From Steroidobacter sp. (GTDB lineage: Bacteria; Pseudomonadota; Gammaproteobacteria; Steroidobacterales; Steroidobacteraceae), in contig JAICPY010000033.1 of NCBI GenBank assembly GCA_025929585.1, positions 1 to 38,147 on the forward strand: 38,147 nucleotides of DNA, given 5' to 3'. A model generated the notes under the pieces. The model searched no databases. It saw nothing but the letters and a program-made list of their open reading frames with translations, and was not told the DNA's origin. Of this stretch, positions 25,806 through 33,140 are shown one piece after another; the first letter of the stretch is position 1; every line of letters begins with the position of its first letter. The position numbers were made by a program, and so were the translations under genes.

Positions 25806-27320
25806 ATGTCATCTGTCAGCCCTCCTTCCGCCTTACGCATTGCCTCGAATGACGACGTGGCCATCGCGCTGCGTGATTTGCAAGCTTCGGAGCGGATACT
25901 GATCGGTGAACTTTCTATCGATCTGCTGGATCCGATTGGCCGCGGCCACAAATTCGCGCTGCGCGATCTCACAGCCGGCCAGCCCATATTGAAGTACGGA
26001 TTTCCGATCGGACGCGCCACGAAGGCGATCGCGGTGGGTGCGCACGTACACACGCATAACGTTCAAACCATGTTGGCTGGACTCGATAGCTATCGCTTCG
26101 ATCCGAAAGCAGCCCCTGTTGCTCCGGTGAGCACCGCTCGCAAAACATTCCCCAAAACGTTCATGGGGTATAGGCGAGCAAACGGCCGGGTGGGTACGCG
26201 CAACGAGATCTGGATTCTGTGCACGGTTGGTTGTGTCGGCCGAACCGCGGAGCGCATCGCTCGCCTGGCAAGTTCTCGCTTCGAAGGTCGCGTCGATGGG
26301 GTTTATGCGTTTCCGCATCAGTTCGGTTGCTCACAACTCGGCGGTGACTTGGATCGCACGCGCCAGTTGATCGCGGGACTGGCGCAGCATCCGAACGCAG
26401 GTGGCGTGCTGATTTTGGGGTTGGGATGCGAATCCAATCAGCTCAGCGAGCTGATGAAAGGATTATCCGATCTCGATGGCTCTCGCGTGCGCGCATTCGC
26501 TGCGCAAGCGACCGGTGATGAAACCGAGGCTGGCTTGCAGGCCGTAGCAGAGCTCGTGGAAATCGCGGCCCAAGACAAGCGTCAGGAATGCGGCATCAAT
26601 GAACTATGCATTGGCGTCAAATGCGGCGGGTCGGATGGTTTCAGCGGCATCAGCGCCAATCCTCTCGTAGGTCGCGCGACGGATTGGGTCACGGCGAACG
26701 GAGGCACCGCGATTCTCACGGAGATTCCAGAGATTTTCGGAGCCGAACGTTTACTGATGGAACGCGCGGCGAATCAGAAAGTATTCGATGGCATCGTTTC
26801 GGTCGTAAACGATTTCAAGCAATATTTCCTGCGCAACGGCGAGCCACTGCACGAGAATCCTTCACCAGGCAATATCGCCGGCGGTATCACGACGCTCGAA
26901 GAAAAATCTTTGGGTGCGGTTCAAAAGGGCGGCCACGCAGTCCTCACCGATGTGCTCCGGTACGGCGAGCGCGTGCAGGAACCAGGGCTCGCGCTGCTCG
27001 AGGCGCCGGGCAATGATGGCGTGTCCTCGACGGCGCTCGTCGCGGCCGGAGCGACGATCGTATTGTTTACGACCGGTCGCGGCACGCCGCTCGGCTTTCC
27101 TGCGCCTACATTGAAGATCAGCTCGAACTCGGCACTCGCGCAAACCAAATCTCATTGGATAGACTTCGACGCCGGCCAGATTCTCGCGGGCAAAGACGCT
27201 GATGAGCTCGCTTTGGATTTCATCGATTTGATCGTCGAAACCGCTTCCGGTCATCGCGCAAAAAATGAATTGAACGAAGAACGCGAGATCGCAATCTGGA
27301 AGAATGGCGTCACGCTCTGA
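25806..27320 (+). CDS. uxaA: Altronate dehydratase
   Basis: From the ATG at 25806 this is a 504-residue protein, close to the usual 495. An N-terminal SAF-like domain (about 10-90; HKFALRDL, GAHVHTHN) is followed by the large catalytic part with GRVGTRNEIWIL, FPHQFGCSQLGGD, GLGCESNQ and KCGGSDGFSGISANPLVGR, all typical of UxaA. It dehydrates D-altronate to 2-keto-3-deoxygluconate in the saturated galacturonate branch. The frame extends to a TTG at 25767, but the added residues are not conserved-looking. A mannitol-dehydrogenase-family oxidoreductase follows on the same strand. The GarD-type galactarate dehydratase is a related family, but the neighbours favour altronate. Confidence 0.92.
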   Translation: MSSVSPPSALRIASNDDVAIALRDLQASERILIGELSIDLLDPIGRGHKFALRDLTAGQPILKYGFPIGRATKAIAVGAHVHTHNVQTMLAGLDSYRFDPKAAPVAPVSTARKTFPKTFMGYRRANGRVGTRNEIWILCTVGCVGRTAERIARLASSRFEGRVDGVYAFPHQFGCSQLGGDLDRTRQLIAGLAQHPNAGGVLILGLGCESNQLSELMKGLSDLDGSRVRAFAAQATGDETEAGLQAVAELVEIAAQDKRQECGINELCIGVKCGGSDGFSGISANPLVGRATDWVTANGGTAILTEIPEIFGAERLLMERAANQKVFDGIVSVVNDFKQYFLRNGEPLHENPSPGNIAGGITTLEEKSLGAVQKGGHAVLTDVLRYGERVQEPGLALLEAPGNDGVSSTALVAAGATIVLFTTGRGTPLGFPAPTLKISSNSALAQTKSHWIDFDAGQILAGKDADELALDFIDLIVETASGHRAKNELNEEREIAIWKNGVTL

Positions 27321-27322
27321 GC

Positions 27323-27348
27323 CGATGCCGCTTGGCTAAGCGGCATCG
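27323..27348 (+). terminator. Hairpin just after uxaA (no T-tract)
   Basis: An 11-bp perfect stem (CGATGCCGCTT / AAGCGGCATCG) closes a GGCT tetraloop, two bases after the uxaA stop codon. No T-run follows; instead GTTGACG-type heptamers begin at once. It could stabilise the 3' end or attenuate readthrough into the next gene rather than act as a full intrinsic terminator. Confidence 0.5.
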
Positions 27349-27349
27349 C

Positions 27350-27422
27350 AGTTGTCGGTTGGCAGTTGACGGTTGACAGCCGGAGTAGGAACCTTCTGAC
27401 CGTCAACTGCCAACCGTCAACT
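27350..27422. repeat. GTTGACG heptamer inverted repeat before the mannitol-dehydrogenase-family gene
   Basis: The arms 27350-27372 and 27400-27422 are complementary at 22 of 23 positions and are built of GTTGACG/GTTGGCA heptamers, around a 27-base loop. The right arm ends five bases before the ATG at 27428. The start codon has no Shine-Dalgarno sequence of its own, so the hairpin occupies the place where a ribosome-binding site should be. Confidence 0.85.
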
Positions 27423-27427
27423 ATTCA

Positions 27428-28900
27428 ATGACTCACCTCACATCCGGAAACCTCGCCTCACTCGCTGCTCGCGGCATTCAGCTTCCAGCGTATGACCGCA
27501 GCCAGATCCAAACTGGCGTCGTGCATTTTGGGCCGGGAGCCTTTCATCGCGTCCATCAGGCTTTTTATCTCGATGAAGCGTTGCCAAGCGATCCACGTTG
27601 GGGCATTTGCGAGGTGGCGCTGCAGAGCACCGGTGTGCGAGATGCGCTCGCGCCGCAACAGGGTCTTTACACGATCGCGATCCTCGATCAGCAACCGAGT
27701 TACCGCATTATCGGCGCGGTCAAAGAGTTGCTCGTCGCGAAGGAGTCGCCGCGAGCCGTGCTCGATCGATTGATCGATCCGGCAACGAAGCTCGTCACCG
27801 CGACGATTACCGAGAAGGGCTATTGCTTGCGCTCGGATGGCGGCCTGGACACGACTCATCCCGATATCCAACACGATCTCAGCAATCCTCAATCGCCTAG
27901 GACGCTCATTGCCTATCTCGCGCACGCATTGAAGCAGCGCCGACAAGAACGTACGGCGCCGCCGAACATCGTGAGCTGCGACAATCTCGCGGACAATGGC
28001 AAACGTTTACGGCGAGCGGTCGTCGAATTTGCTGCTCAGTCCGATGCCGATCTCTCGAAATGGATCGAAGCGGAAGTCCCGTTTCCTTCCACGATGGTCG
28101 ACAGCATCACTCCAGCCACCGACGATGCATTGCGTGCACGAGTCGCCGACGCACTCGGCTTCGAGGATCGCTGGCCCGTGCAGCGCGAAGCATTCTGCCA
28201 GTGGGTCATCGAAGACAGCATGCGCGGTCCCACGCCGGATTTCGGCGCGGTTGGCGTGACGGTAACGAACGACGTGGCAGGCTTCGAGCGAGCGAAATTG
28301 CGCTTGCTGAATGGTGCGCATTCGACGCTCGCGTACGTCGGCTCGCTCGCGGGGTTGCAAACGGTGTTCGATGCAATCAGCGATCCGCATCTCGCTGCTT
28401 TCGTGCGGCGTTTAATGCTCGAGGATTTTCGACCGAGCCTCATTGCTCCACGCGGGCTGAATCTCGATGCCTACATCGAGGCTGTCTTGCAACGCTTCGG
28501 CAATCCTGCGATCAGACATTTATTGGCGCAGATCGCGTGGGATGGTTCGCAAAAGCTGCCGTTCCGAGTCCTGAATACGATGAGTGAAGCTCTGATCGCG
28601 GGCAGACCGATCGAGCGCTTGTGCGTGCCGCTCGCTGCCTGGTTTCACTTCGTGCGCCGTAAAGCCAATAAGGATGAAGCGATCACAGATCCAATGGCCG
28701 ACACGCTCGCACAACTCGGCCGGCGTTGCACCGGCGAGGCACATCATGACGTTGCGCTGTTTCTTTCGCTCGAGCGCTTCTGGAGCGGTGAGCTCGCGAA
28801 AGATGCGCGCGTCCGTAACGCTCTGATCGCGGCGTACGAGCGCTTGGCTGCCGTCGACAGCGCAGCGAAGTTGAAAGAGGCGCTGGGGCCGCTTCGTTAA
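27428..28900 (+). CDS. Mannitol dehydrogenase family oxidoreductase (hexuronate reductase)
   Basis: The 490-residue protein of the long-chain mannitol dehydrogenase family has an N-terminal nucleotide-binding half (TGVVHFGPGAFHRVHQAFYL, then ATITEKGYCL). The C-terminal half has the catalytic block KLRLLNGAHSTLAY (Lys290, Asn295, His298). Length and motifs fit fructuronate reductase (UxuB, about 486 residues). In this locus the expected enzyme is tagaturonate reductase (UxaB), because it follows altronate dehydratase. Both convert a ketohexuronate and NADH to a hexonate. Sequence alone favours the UxuB-like subgroup, while context favours altronate formation, so I leave the symbol blank. No clear ribosome-binding site is present; see the adjacent hairpin. 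Confidence 0.85.
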   Translation: MTHLTSGNLASLAARGIQLPAYDRSQIQTGVVHFGPGAFHRVHQAFYLDEALPSDPRWGICEVALQSTGVRDALAPQQGLYTIAILDQQPSYRIIGAVKELLVAKESPRAVLDRLIDPATKLVTATITEKGYCLRSDGGLDTTHPDIQHDLSNPQSPRTLIAYLAHALKQRRQERTAPPNIVSCDNLADNGKRLRRAVVEFAAQSDADLSKWIEAEVPFPSTMVDSITPATDDALRARVADALGFEDRWPVQREAFCQWVIEDSMRGPTPDFGAVGVTVTNDVAGFERAKLRLLNGAHSTLAYVGSLAGLQTVFDAISDPHLAAFVRRLMLEDFRPSLIAPRGLNLDAYIEAVLQRFGNPAIRHLLAQIAWDGSQKLPFRVLNTMSEALIAGRPIERLCVPLAAWFHFVRRKANKDEAITDPMADTLAQLGRRCTGEAHHDVALFLSLERFWSGELAKDARVRNALIAAYERLAAVDSAAKLKEALGPLR

Positions 28901-28906
28901 GCGGCC
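28887..28906 (+). terminator. Hairpin overlapping the stop codon of the mannitol-dehydrogenase-family gene
   Basis: GGCCGCTT and AAGCGGCC form a perfect 8-bp stem with loop CGTT, and the TAA stop codon is inside the structure. Three GGTTGAC heptamers follow. The arrangement repeats that after uxaA (AAGCGGC stem, then GTTGAC repeats). No T-run is present, so intrinsic termination is uncertain. Confidence 0.45.
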
Positions 28907-28928
28907 GGTTGACGGTTGACGGTTGACA
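28907..28928. repeat. GGTTGAC tandem heptamers
   Basis: Three consecutive GGTTGAC units end in AGCC, the same word and ending as the left arm at 27350-27380. The convergent FAH gene ends at 29005. No complementary arm is present here. Confidence 0.7.
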
Positions 28929-29004
28929 GCCCGAGGAGAAGTCTTCTCTGGACATCAATCTCTGGGCACGGGCTGAACTAGATGCAGTCGGCCTACTGAG
29001 CTTG

Positions 29005-29823
29005 TCAGGCGATTGAGGCCACCGCCTCGACAATCTTGCATTGAACTTCGCCATAGTTCTCGAACACGCATCGCGACGTTTGACCGACGCGAACGTCGTG
29101 CACGCCCGTAATCATGCCGGTGGAGATCACATCTCCTTCATGGAGACGACGGCCTCGTTGAGCGCATTTGCCCAATGTGAAGGCAAGCGCGCCTAGTGCG
29201 CCGTCGCGGATCGATGCCGTGCCCTGCCCTACGTGAGAGCCGTCGATGAAAGTCTGCGCCGCGACCTGCGAAAGCGAACGCCAGTCCTTGATCTCCTCGC
29301 CGACAATCACGCCCCAGTTGTTGCCGAAATCGGAAATCACCGCGCCTGGACCCAAGTGATTCAACGTAGCGAGAGGACTGCTCGCCATCTCGACGCCGAT
29401 GTGAACCGATCCCACGTATCCTTCCGCTTCATCAAGCGTCCATGTGCGCTCGTCTGCAGGCGAGGTTCGCGCGACACGAATGACGATCTCCGCCTCGACC
29501 GCAGCGAAGCCACCTCGAAACACCGGGCACTCGACGACGGTATCGGAGGACGCATAATGAATGTTGCGCGAGAAAGCGGGACCGATCAGTCGTTCCTCCG
29601 GATATTGCTCGCGAGCGTGGGGCGCGATCCGAGCGACCTTCCAACCGCCGATGCGATCAGGCCAACGTTCGATCGCCATTTCCTGGCAGCGATAAGCAGT
29701 CGCCAAATCAGCGGGCACGACACCTGGGTAGTCTCGCAGCGCGCGAGCCTCGCGTCTCGCGGTGACGAAATTCTCGACGATTGCCGCGACGTCGTCGCGA
29801 CTTTGAAGTGCGCTTCCTGCCAT
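29005..29823 (-). CDS. FAH-superfamily 2-keto-4-pentenoate hydratase-like protein
   Basis: The 272-residue protein resembles the MhpD/hydratase branch of the fumarylacetoacetate hydrolase fold: DLATAYRCQEMAIER, IGGWKVARI, FAAVEAEIVIRVAR (acidic metal ligands), HIGVEMASS and GDVISTGMITGVHDVRVGQ. Enzymes of this fold act on 2-keto acids with hydration, dehydration or C-C cleavage. A role on a 2-keto-3-deoxy sugar acid is plausible in this locus, but the substrate cannot be read from sequence. The start at 29823 is chosen because AGGAA lies 7 bases upstream; an ATG at 29841 is unsupported. It is divergent from the pectate lyase gene and shares with it the candidate operator at 29876-29888. Confidence 0.8.
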   Translation of the reverse strand: MAGSALQSRDDVAAIVENFVTARREARALRDYPGVVPADLATAYRCQEMAIERWPDRIGGWKVARIAPHAREQYPEERLIGPAFSRNIHYASSDTVVECPVFRGGFAAVEAEIVIRVARTSPADERTWTLDEAEGYVGSVHIGVEMASSPLATLNHLGPGAVISDFGNNWGVIVGEEIKDWRSLSQVAAQTFIDGSHVGQGTASIRDGALGALAFTLGKCAQRGRRLHEGDVISTGMITGVHDVRVGQTSRCVFENYGEVQCKIVEAVASIA

Positions 29824-29875
29824 AAAAAGATTCCTGAACAATTGAGCCGATGAAGGTCGGAAAAGTGTATTAGGA

Positions 29876-29888
29876 AACCGGTGTCATC
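29876..29888. promoter_or_regulatory. Candidate LacI-family operator in the divergent FAH / pectate lyase promoter
   Basis: This is an exact 13-bp copy of the motif upstream of kduI (AACCGGTGTCATC). On the plus strand a -10-like TACAAT (29889-29894) begins at the very next base, so a bound repressor would occupy the promoter. The site is 53 bp from the FAH start and 98 bp from the pectate lyase start. No good -35 hexamer is visible. Confidence 0.55.
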
Positions 29889-29986
29889 TACAATAGAGTG
29901 AGGGTGATGTGTAGGTGATGGAAGTGATGAAGGCGATGGAGAAGCGAGCTCCGTCCACCTTTGTGCTCACGAATGGGGGAAGTCGA

Positions 29987-31303
29987 ATGCAGCACAACTT
30001 GCGTGTATTTGGAATGGCGTTGTTTGCGGCTCTTGTCAGCGCAACGCTCAGTGCGGCTGAGAAACCGATGGCCTTTCCTGGCGCACAAGGCGCAGCGGCG
30101 TATACGCCGGGCGGTCGCGGCGGCAACATCTTGAAAGTTACAACGTTATCGGCGAGCGGGCCGGGCTCACTGTTGGAAGCACTCGATCACGATGGACCGC
30201 GCATCATCGTGTTCGAAGTGGGCGGAGTGATCGATCTTGCGCAGCACGAGATCAAAATCACCAAGCCGTTTCTAACCATTGCAGGACAGACGGCGCCCTC
30301 GCCCGGCATCACATTGATTCGCACCGGAATCGATTTGCTGACGCACGATGTCATCATGCGGCACATTCGCATTCGCACCGGCAGTGCTGGCGCGGACAAG
30401 ACAAGCGGCTGGGCGCCGGATGCGATCTCGATGGTTAACGCGCACAACATCATCATCGATCATTGTTCGTTGACGTGGGCCGTCGATGAGAATCTCTCCG
30501 CATCGGGACCGCGGTTCACGGGCGAGACTCCCGAAGAGTGGCGCAATGCTGTTTCGCGGCGAGTCACGTTCAGTAGCAACATCATCGCCGAAGGTCTCGC
30601 GCACTCGACCCATCCGAAAGGCGAGCACTCGAAAGGCTCGCTGATTCACGACAACGTCAATGACATTCTGATCGTCGGCAATCTGTACGCGCACAACTAC
30701 GAACGCAATCCGTTGTTCAAGGGCGGCGCACGCGGGATGGTGATCAACAATCTCATCTACAATCCCGGCCCGCGAGCGGTTCACTACAACCTCATTCCGG
30801 AAGAGTGGTACGGACGCGCGTATCAGAACGGACAGATGACGCTGATCGGCAACGTGCTGCGCGCAGGTCCTTCGACGCCCGAGAATATTGCGTTCTTCAT
30901 GCTCGGCGGCTCGGGCGATGTGGAAATCTTCGCGGCAGACAACATCGCCGTCGATAGACTCGGCAATCCCTTGCCGCAGACGGGTCGCTATACGACGTCC
31001 AAAGCAAAGATCATCTCCATGCCAAAGCCTCCGTTGCCGCTTGGCGTGGAGGTACTGAGTGCAGTTGATGTCGAGGAATCCGTCATCGCAAACGCAGGCG
31101 CGCGGCCCTGGGACCGCGACTCCATCGACGCACGTATCGTTGCTGACACGATCGAAGGCCGCGGCGAGATCATCGATAGCGAGGAACAGGTGGGTGGCTA
31201 TCCTAAGTATCAGCCGACGCGCCAGCCGTTCAACGAAAAAGACTGGGATCTCAGTACGATGACTCCGCGAGTGGCGCCGACCAAAGGCAATATTCCCCGA
31301 TAA
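29987..31303 (+). CDS. Secreted pectate lyase family protein (PL1-like beta-helix)
   Basis: From the ATG at 29987, with GGGGGAA about 5 bases before it, this is a 438-residue protein. The signal peptide is about residues 1-24 (LRVFGMALFAALVSATLSAA). The mature part has the pectate-lyase-like opening FPGAQGAAAYTPGGRGGNIL, the pattern VFEVGGVIDL and beta-helix rungs with stacked Asn/Ile (NIIIDHCSLTWAVDENL, NDILIVGNLYAHNYERNPLF, GMVINNLIYNPGPRAVHY). It should cleave polygalacturonate or a related pectic backbone by beta-elimination outside the cytoplasm. The longer start at 29915 lacks support. The stop is immediately followed by the GH43 ATG, so the two are co-transcribed. Confidence 0.85.
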   Translation: MQHNLRVFGMALFAALVSATLSAAEKPMAFPGAQGAAAYTPGGRGGNILKVTTLSASGPGSLLEALDHDGPRIIVFEVGGVIDLAQHEIKITKPFLTIAGQTAPSPGITLIRTGIDLLTHDVIMRHIRIRTGSAGADKTSGWAPDAISMVNAHNIIIDHCSLTWAVDENLSASGPRFTGETPEEWRNAVSRRVTFSSNIIAEGLAHSTHPKGEHSKGSLIHDNVNDILIVGNLYAHNYERNPLFKGGARGMVINNLIYNPGPRAVHYNLIPEEWYGRAYQNGQMTLIGNVLRAGPSTPENIAFFMLGGSGDVEIFAADNIAVDRLGNPLPQTGRYTTSKAKIISMPKPPLPLGVEVLSAVDVEESVIANAGARPWDRDSIDARIVADTIEGRGEIIDSEEQVGGYPKYQPTRQPFNEKDWDLSTMTPRVAPTKGNIPR

Positions 31304-32953
31304 ATGCGACGTCGAACGACTGTGACGACGCGTCGCGAAACACTGAAGTCGATATTGCTTGGCGCCGCAGCGGCAACCACACCTGTTGTGCACGCCGCAG
31401 AGACCTCGCGCCGCGATCAGCGTGTGCCGAATTGTCTGCCTGACGCATCGACGCTGCATTGGGCGCGTGGCGTGGAGGGTCAGCGAAAAGCCGATCTAGG
31501 CGATGGGACGTTCCTGAACCCGATCATGCCCGGCGATCGGCCTGATCCCACCATCCTCAAGGATGGTGCGGACTACTACATGACGTTCTCATCGTTCGAT
31601 GCTTATCCCGGCGTCGTGATCTGGCATTCGCGCGATCTGGTGAACTGGCGAGCACTCACTGCCGCGCTCGAGACGCCGATCGGCTCGGTGTGGGCGTGCG
31701 ATCTCGTCAAACACAAACGCCGCTACTACATCTACATTCCCGCGCGGAAGCCGGGTTATCGATCCACGTACGTCATCTATGCGGACAACATCGAAGGACC
31801 GTGGAGCGAGCCGATCGATTTGAAGCTACTTAATCACATCGATCCCGGGCACATCGTCGGCGAGGACGGACGACGTTATCTATTCTTAAGCGGCGGAGAT
31901 CGAGTGCGACTCACCGACGATGGTCTCGCAACCGATGGACCGGTTGAGCATGTCTACGATCCGTGGCGCTATCCGTCCGAATGGGATGTGGAATCGTTTT
32001 CGCCCGAGGGACCGAAACTTCTGCGACATGGCGATTACTTCTACATGGTGCTCGCTGTCGGCGGCACGGCTGGTCCGCCGACCGGACACATGGTAATCGC
32101 CGCTCGCTCGCGCTCGATCCACGGCCCCTGGGAAAACGCGCCTAACAATCCGCTTGTGCGCACGCAATCGCGGGATGAGAAATGGTGGTCTCGTGGTCAC
32201 GCATCGCTCGTCGAAGGCCCGGACGGACAATGGTGGATGGTTTATCACGGCTACGAGAACGGCTTCTGGACGCTAGGTCGTCAAACGTTACTCGATCCGA
32301 TTGAATGGACTGCGGATGGATGGTTTCGAGCGACGGGCGGGGATTTGTCGAAGCCGATTCATAAACCGCAGCGAGGATCGGCCGTCGCCCACGGATTGGC
32401 GCTTTCCGATGACTTCAAGACGAACAAGTTTGGCATTCAGTGGGGCTTCTATGATCCCGCGCCGGACGAACTCCAACGCGTGCGCTACGAGGACGGCGCA
32501 CTAGTGCTCAAAGCCAAAGGCACTGAGCCGCGTGACTGCTCTCCGCTCAGCTTCATCGTCGGCGATCCCTCCTATCGCGTCGAGGCCGACATCGAAGTCG
32601 ATGCAAGCACACGCGCCGGCCTGCTCTTGTTCTACAACCGCCGGCTGTATTGCGGCCTTGGCTTCGATGCCAACAAGTTCGTGATGCATCGCTACGGACT
32701 GGAGCGCGACGCACGCAAACCCCTCGCCGGCCGCCGCATAAGATTGCGAATCACGAACGACCGCCACATCGCGACGATTCACTACAGCGCCAACGGCCGC
32801 GAATGGACGAAGTTCGACGTGCAAATGGAAGTCTCCGGATATCACCACAACGTCGCGGGCGACTTCTTGAGCTTGCGGCCCGCCATCTACGTTGCGGGAA
32901 GCGGTGAGGCGAGGATTCGCGAGGTGAGCTATGAGGCGCTGAGAAACGAGTGA
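31304..32953 (+). CDS. GH43 family glycoside hydrolase, Tat-exported
   Basis: The 549-residue protein starts directly after the upstream stop codon. The Tat signal is TTRRETLKSILLGAAAA (twin Arg10-Arg11). The five-bladed propeller of GH43 spans about residues 68-345, with catalytic base Asp81 (GDRPDPTIL), pKa modulator Asp180 (HIDPGHI) and general acid Glu235 (SFSPEGPKL). A C-terminal beta-sandwich (about 365-545) resembles the accessory domain of xylosidase/arabinofuranosidase members. Probable activity is arabinofuranosidase or xylosidase on pectin side chains; an exo-galactosidase is also possible. Translation is probably coupled to the pectate lyase gene because there is no separate strong ribosome-binding site. 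Confidence 0.88.
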   Translation: MRRRTTVTTRRETLKSILLGAAAATTPVVHAAETSRRDQRVPNCLPDASTLHWARGVEGQRKADLGDGTFLNPIMPGDRPDPTILKDGADYYMTFSSFDAYPGVVIWHSRDLVNWRALTAALETPIGSVWACDLVKHKRRYYIYIPARKPGYRSTYVIYADNIEGPWSEPIDLKLLNHIDPGHIVGEDGRRYLFLSGGDRVRLTDDGLATDGPVEHVYDPWRYPSEWDVESFSPEGPKLLRHGDYFYMVLAVGGTAGPPTGHMVIAARSRSIHGPWENAPNNPLVRTQSRDEKWWSRGHASLVEGPDGQWWMVYHGYENGFWTLGRQTLLDPIEWTADGWFRATGGDLSKPIHKPQRGSAVAHGLALSDDFKTNKFGIQWGFYDPAPDELQRVRYEDGALVLKAKGTEPRDCSPLSFIVGDPSYRVEADIEVDASTRAGLLLFYNRRLYCGLGFDANKFVMHRYGLERDARKPLAGRRIRLRITNDRHIATIHYSANGREWTKFDVQMEVSGYHHNVAGDFLSLRPAIYVAGSGEARIREVSYEALRNE

Positions 32954-32989
32954 CGAGGTGACGGGGTGACGGGGTGACGGAGTGACGAC
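32950..32989. repeat. 8-bp tandem repeat GTGACGGG over the GH43 stop codon
   Basis: Five octamers (GTGACGAG, GTGACGGG twice, GTGACGGA, GTGACGAC) begin at the GH43 stop codon. This is the only clear 8-bp period in the window; the other arrays have a period of 7. Gain or loss of a unit would not change the protein, since the stop lies in the first unit. Confidence 0.8.
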
Positions 32990-32999
32990 GTCAGAGACC

Positions 33000-33070
33000 C
33001 TCATCCTAACCTTCTCCCTAAAGGGAGAAGGGACCTGAAAAGGAGAAGAACCTTAAAGGGAGAAGGGACC
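33000..33070. repeat. CTTCTCCC...GGGAGAAG hairpin repeat with extra right arm
   Basis: TCATCCTAACCTTCTCCCT is followed by AGGGAGAAGGGACC, a 10-bp stem (33010-33019 with 33022-33031) around two bases. A second AAAGGGAGAAGGGACCTG follows at about 33055-33072. It is the same class as the repeat at 7287-7321. Lying between convergent genes, it may help end transcription on both strands. Confidence 0.65.
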
Positions 33071-33082
33071 TGCGCTGTCTAG

Positions 33083-33134
33083 ACTATCCGCTATCCGCTC
33101 CGCCATCCGCTATCCCGCTATCCGCTATCCGCTT
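33083..33134. repeat. CTATCCG heptamer array
   Basis: Repeated CTATCCG, with some CCATCCG and an 8-base CTATCCCG unit, runs to within about 7 bp of the stop codon of the carboxylesterase gene. The same word ends the array at 7426-7511, also beside the stop codon of a minus-strand gene. Confidence 0.8.
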
Positions 33135-33140
33135 CTCTTC

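Noticed and set aside
30272-31459. Minus-strand open frame (395 codons) across the pectate lyase and GH43 genes
   Set aside because: Both plus-strand genes have signal peptides and catalytic motifs. The antisense translation is Arg/His/Cys-rich and unlike known proteins.
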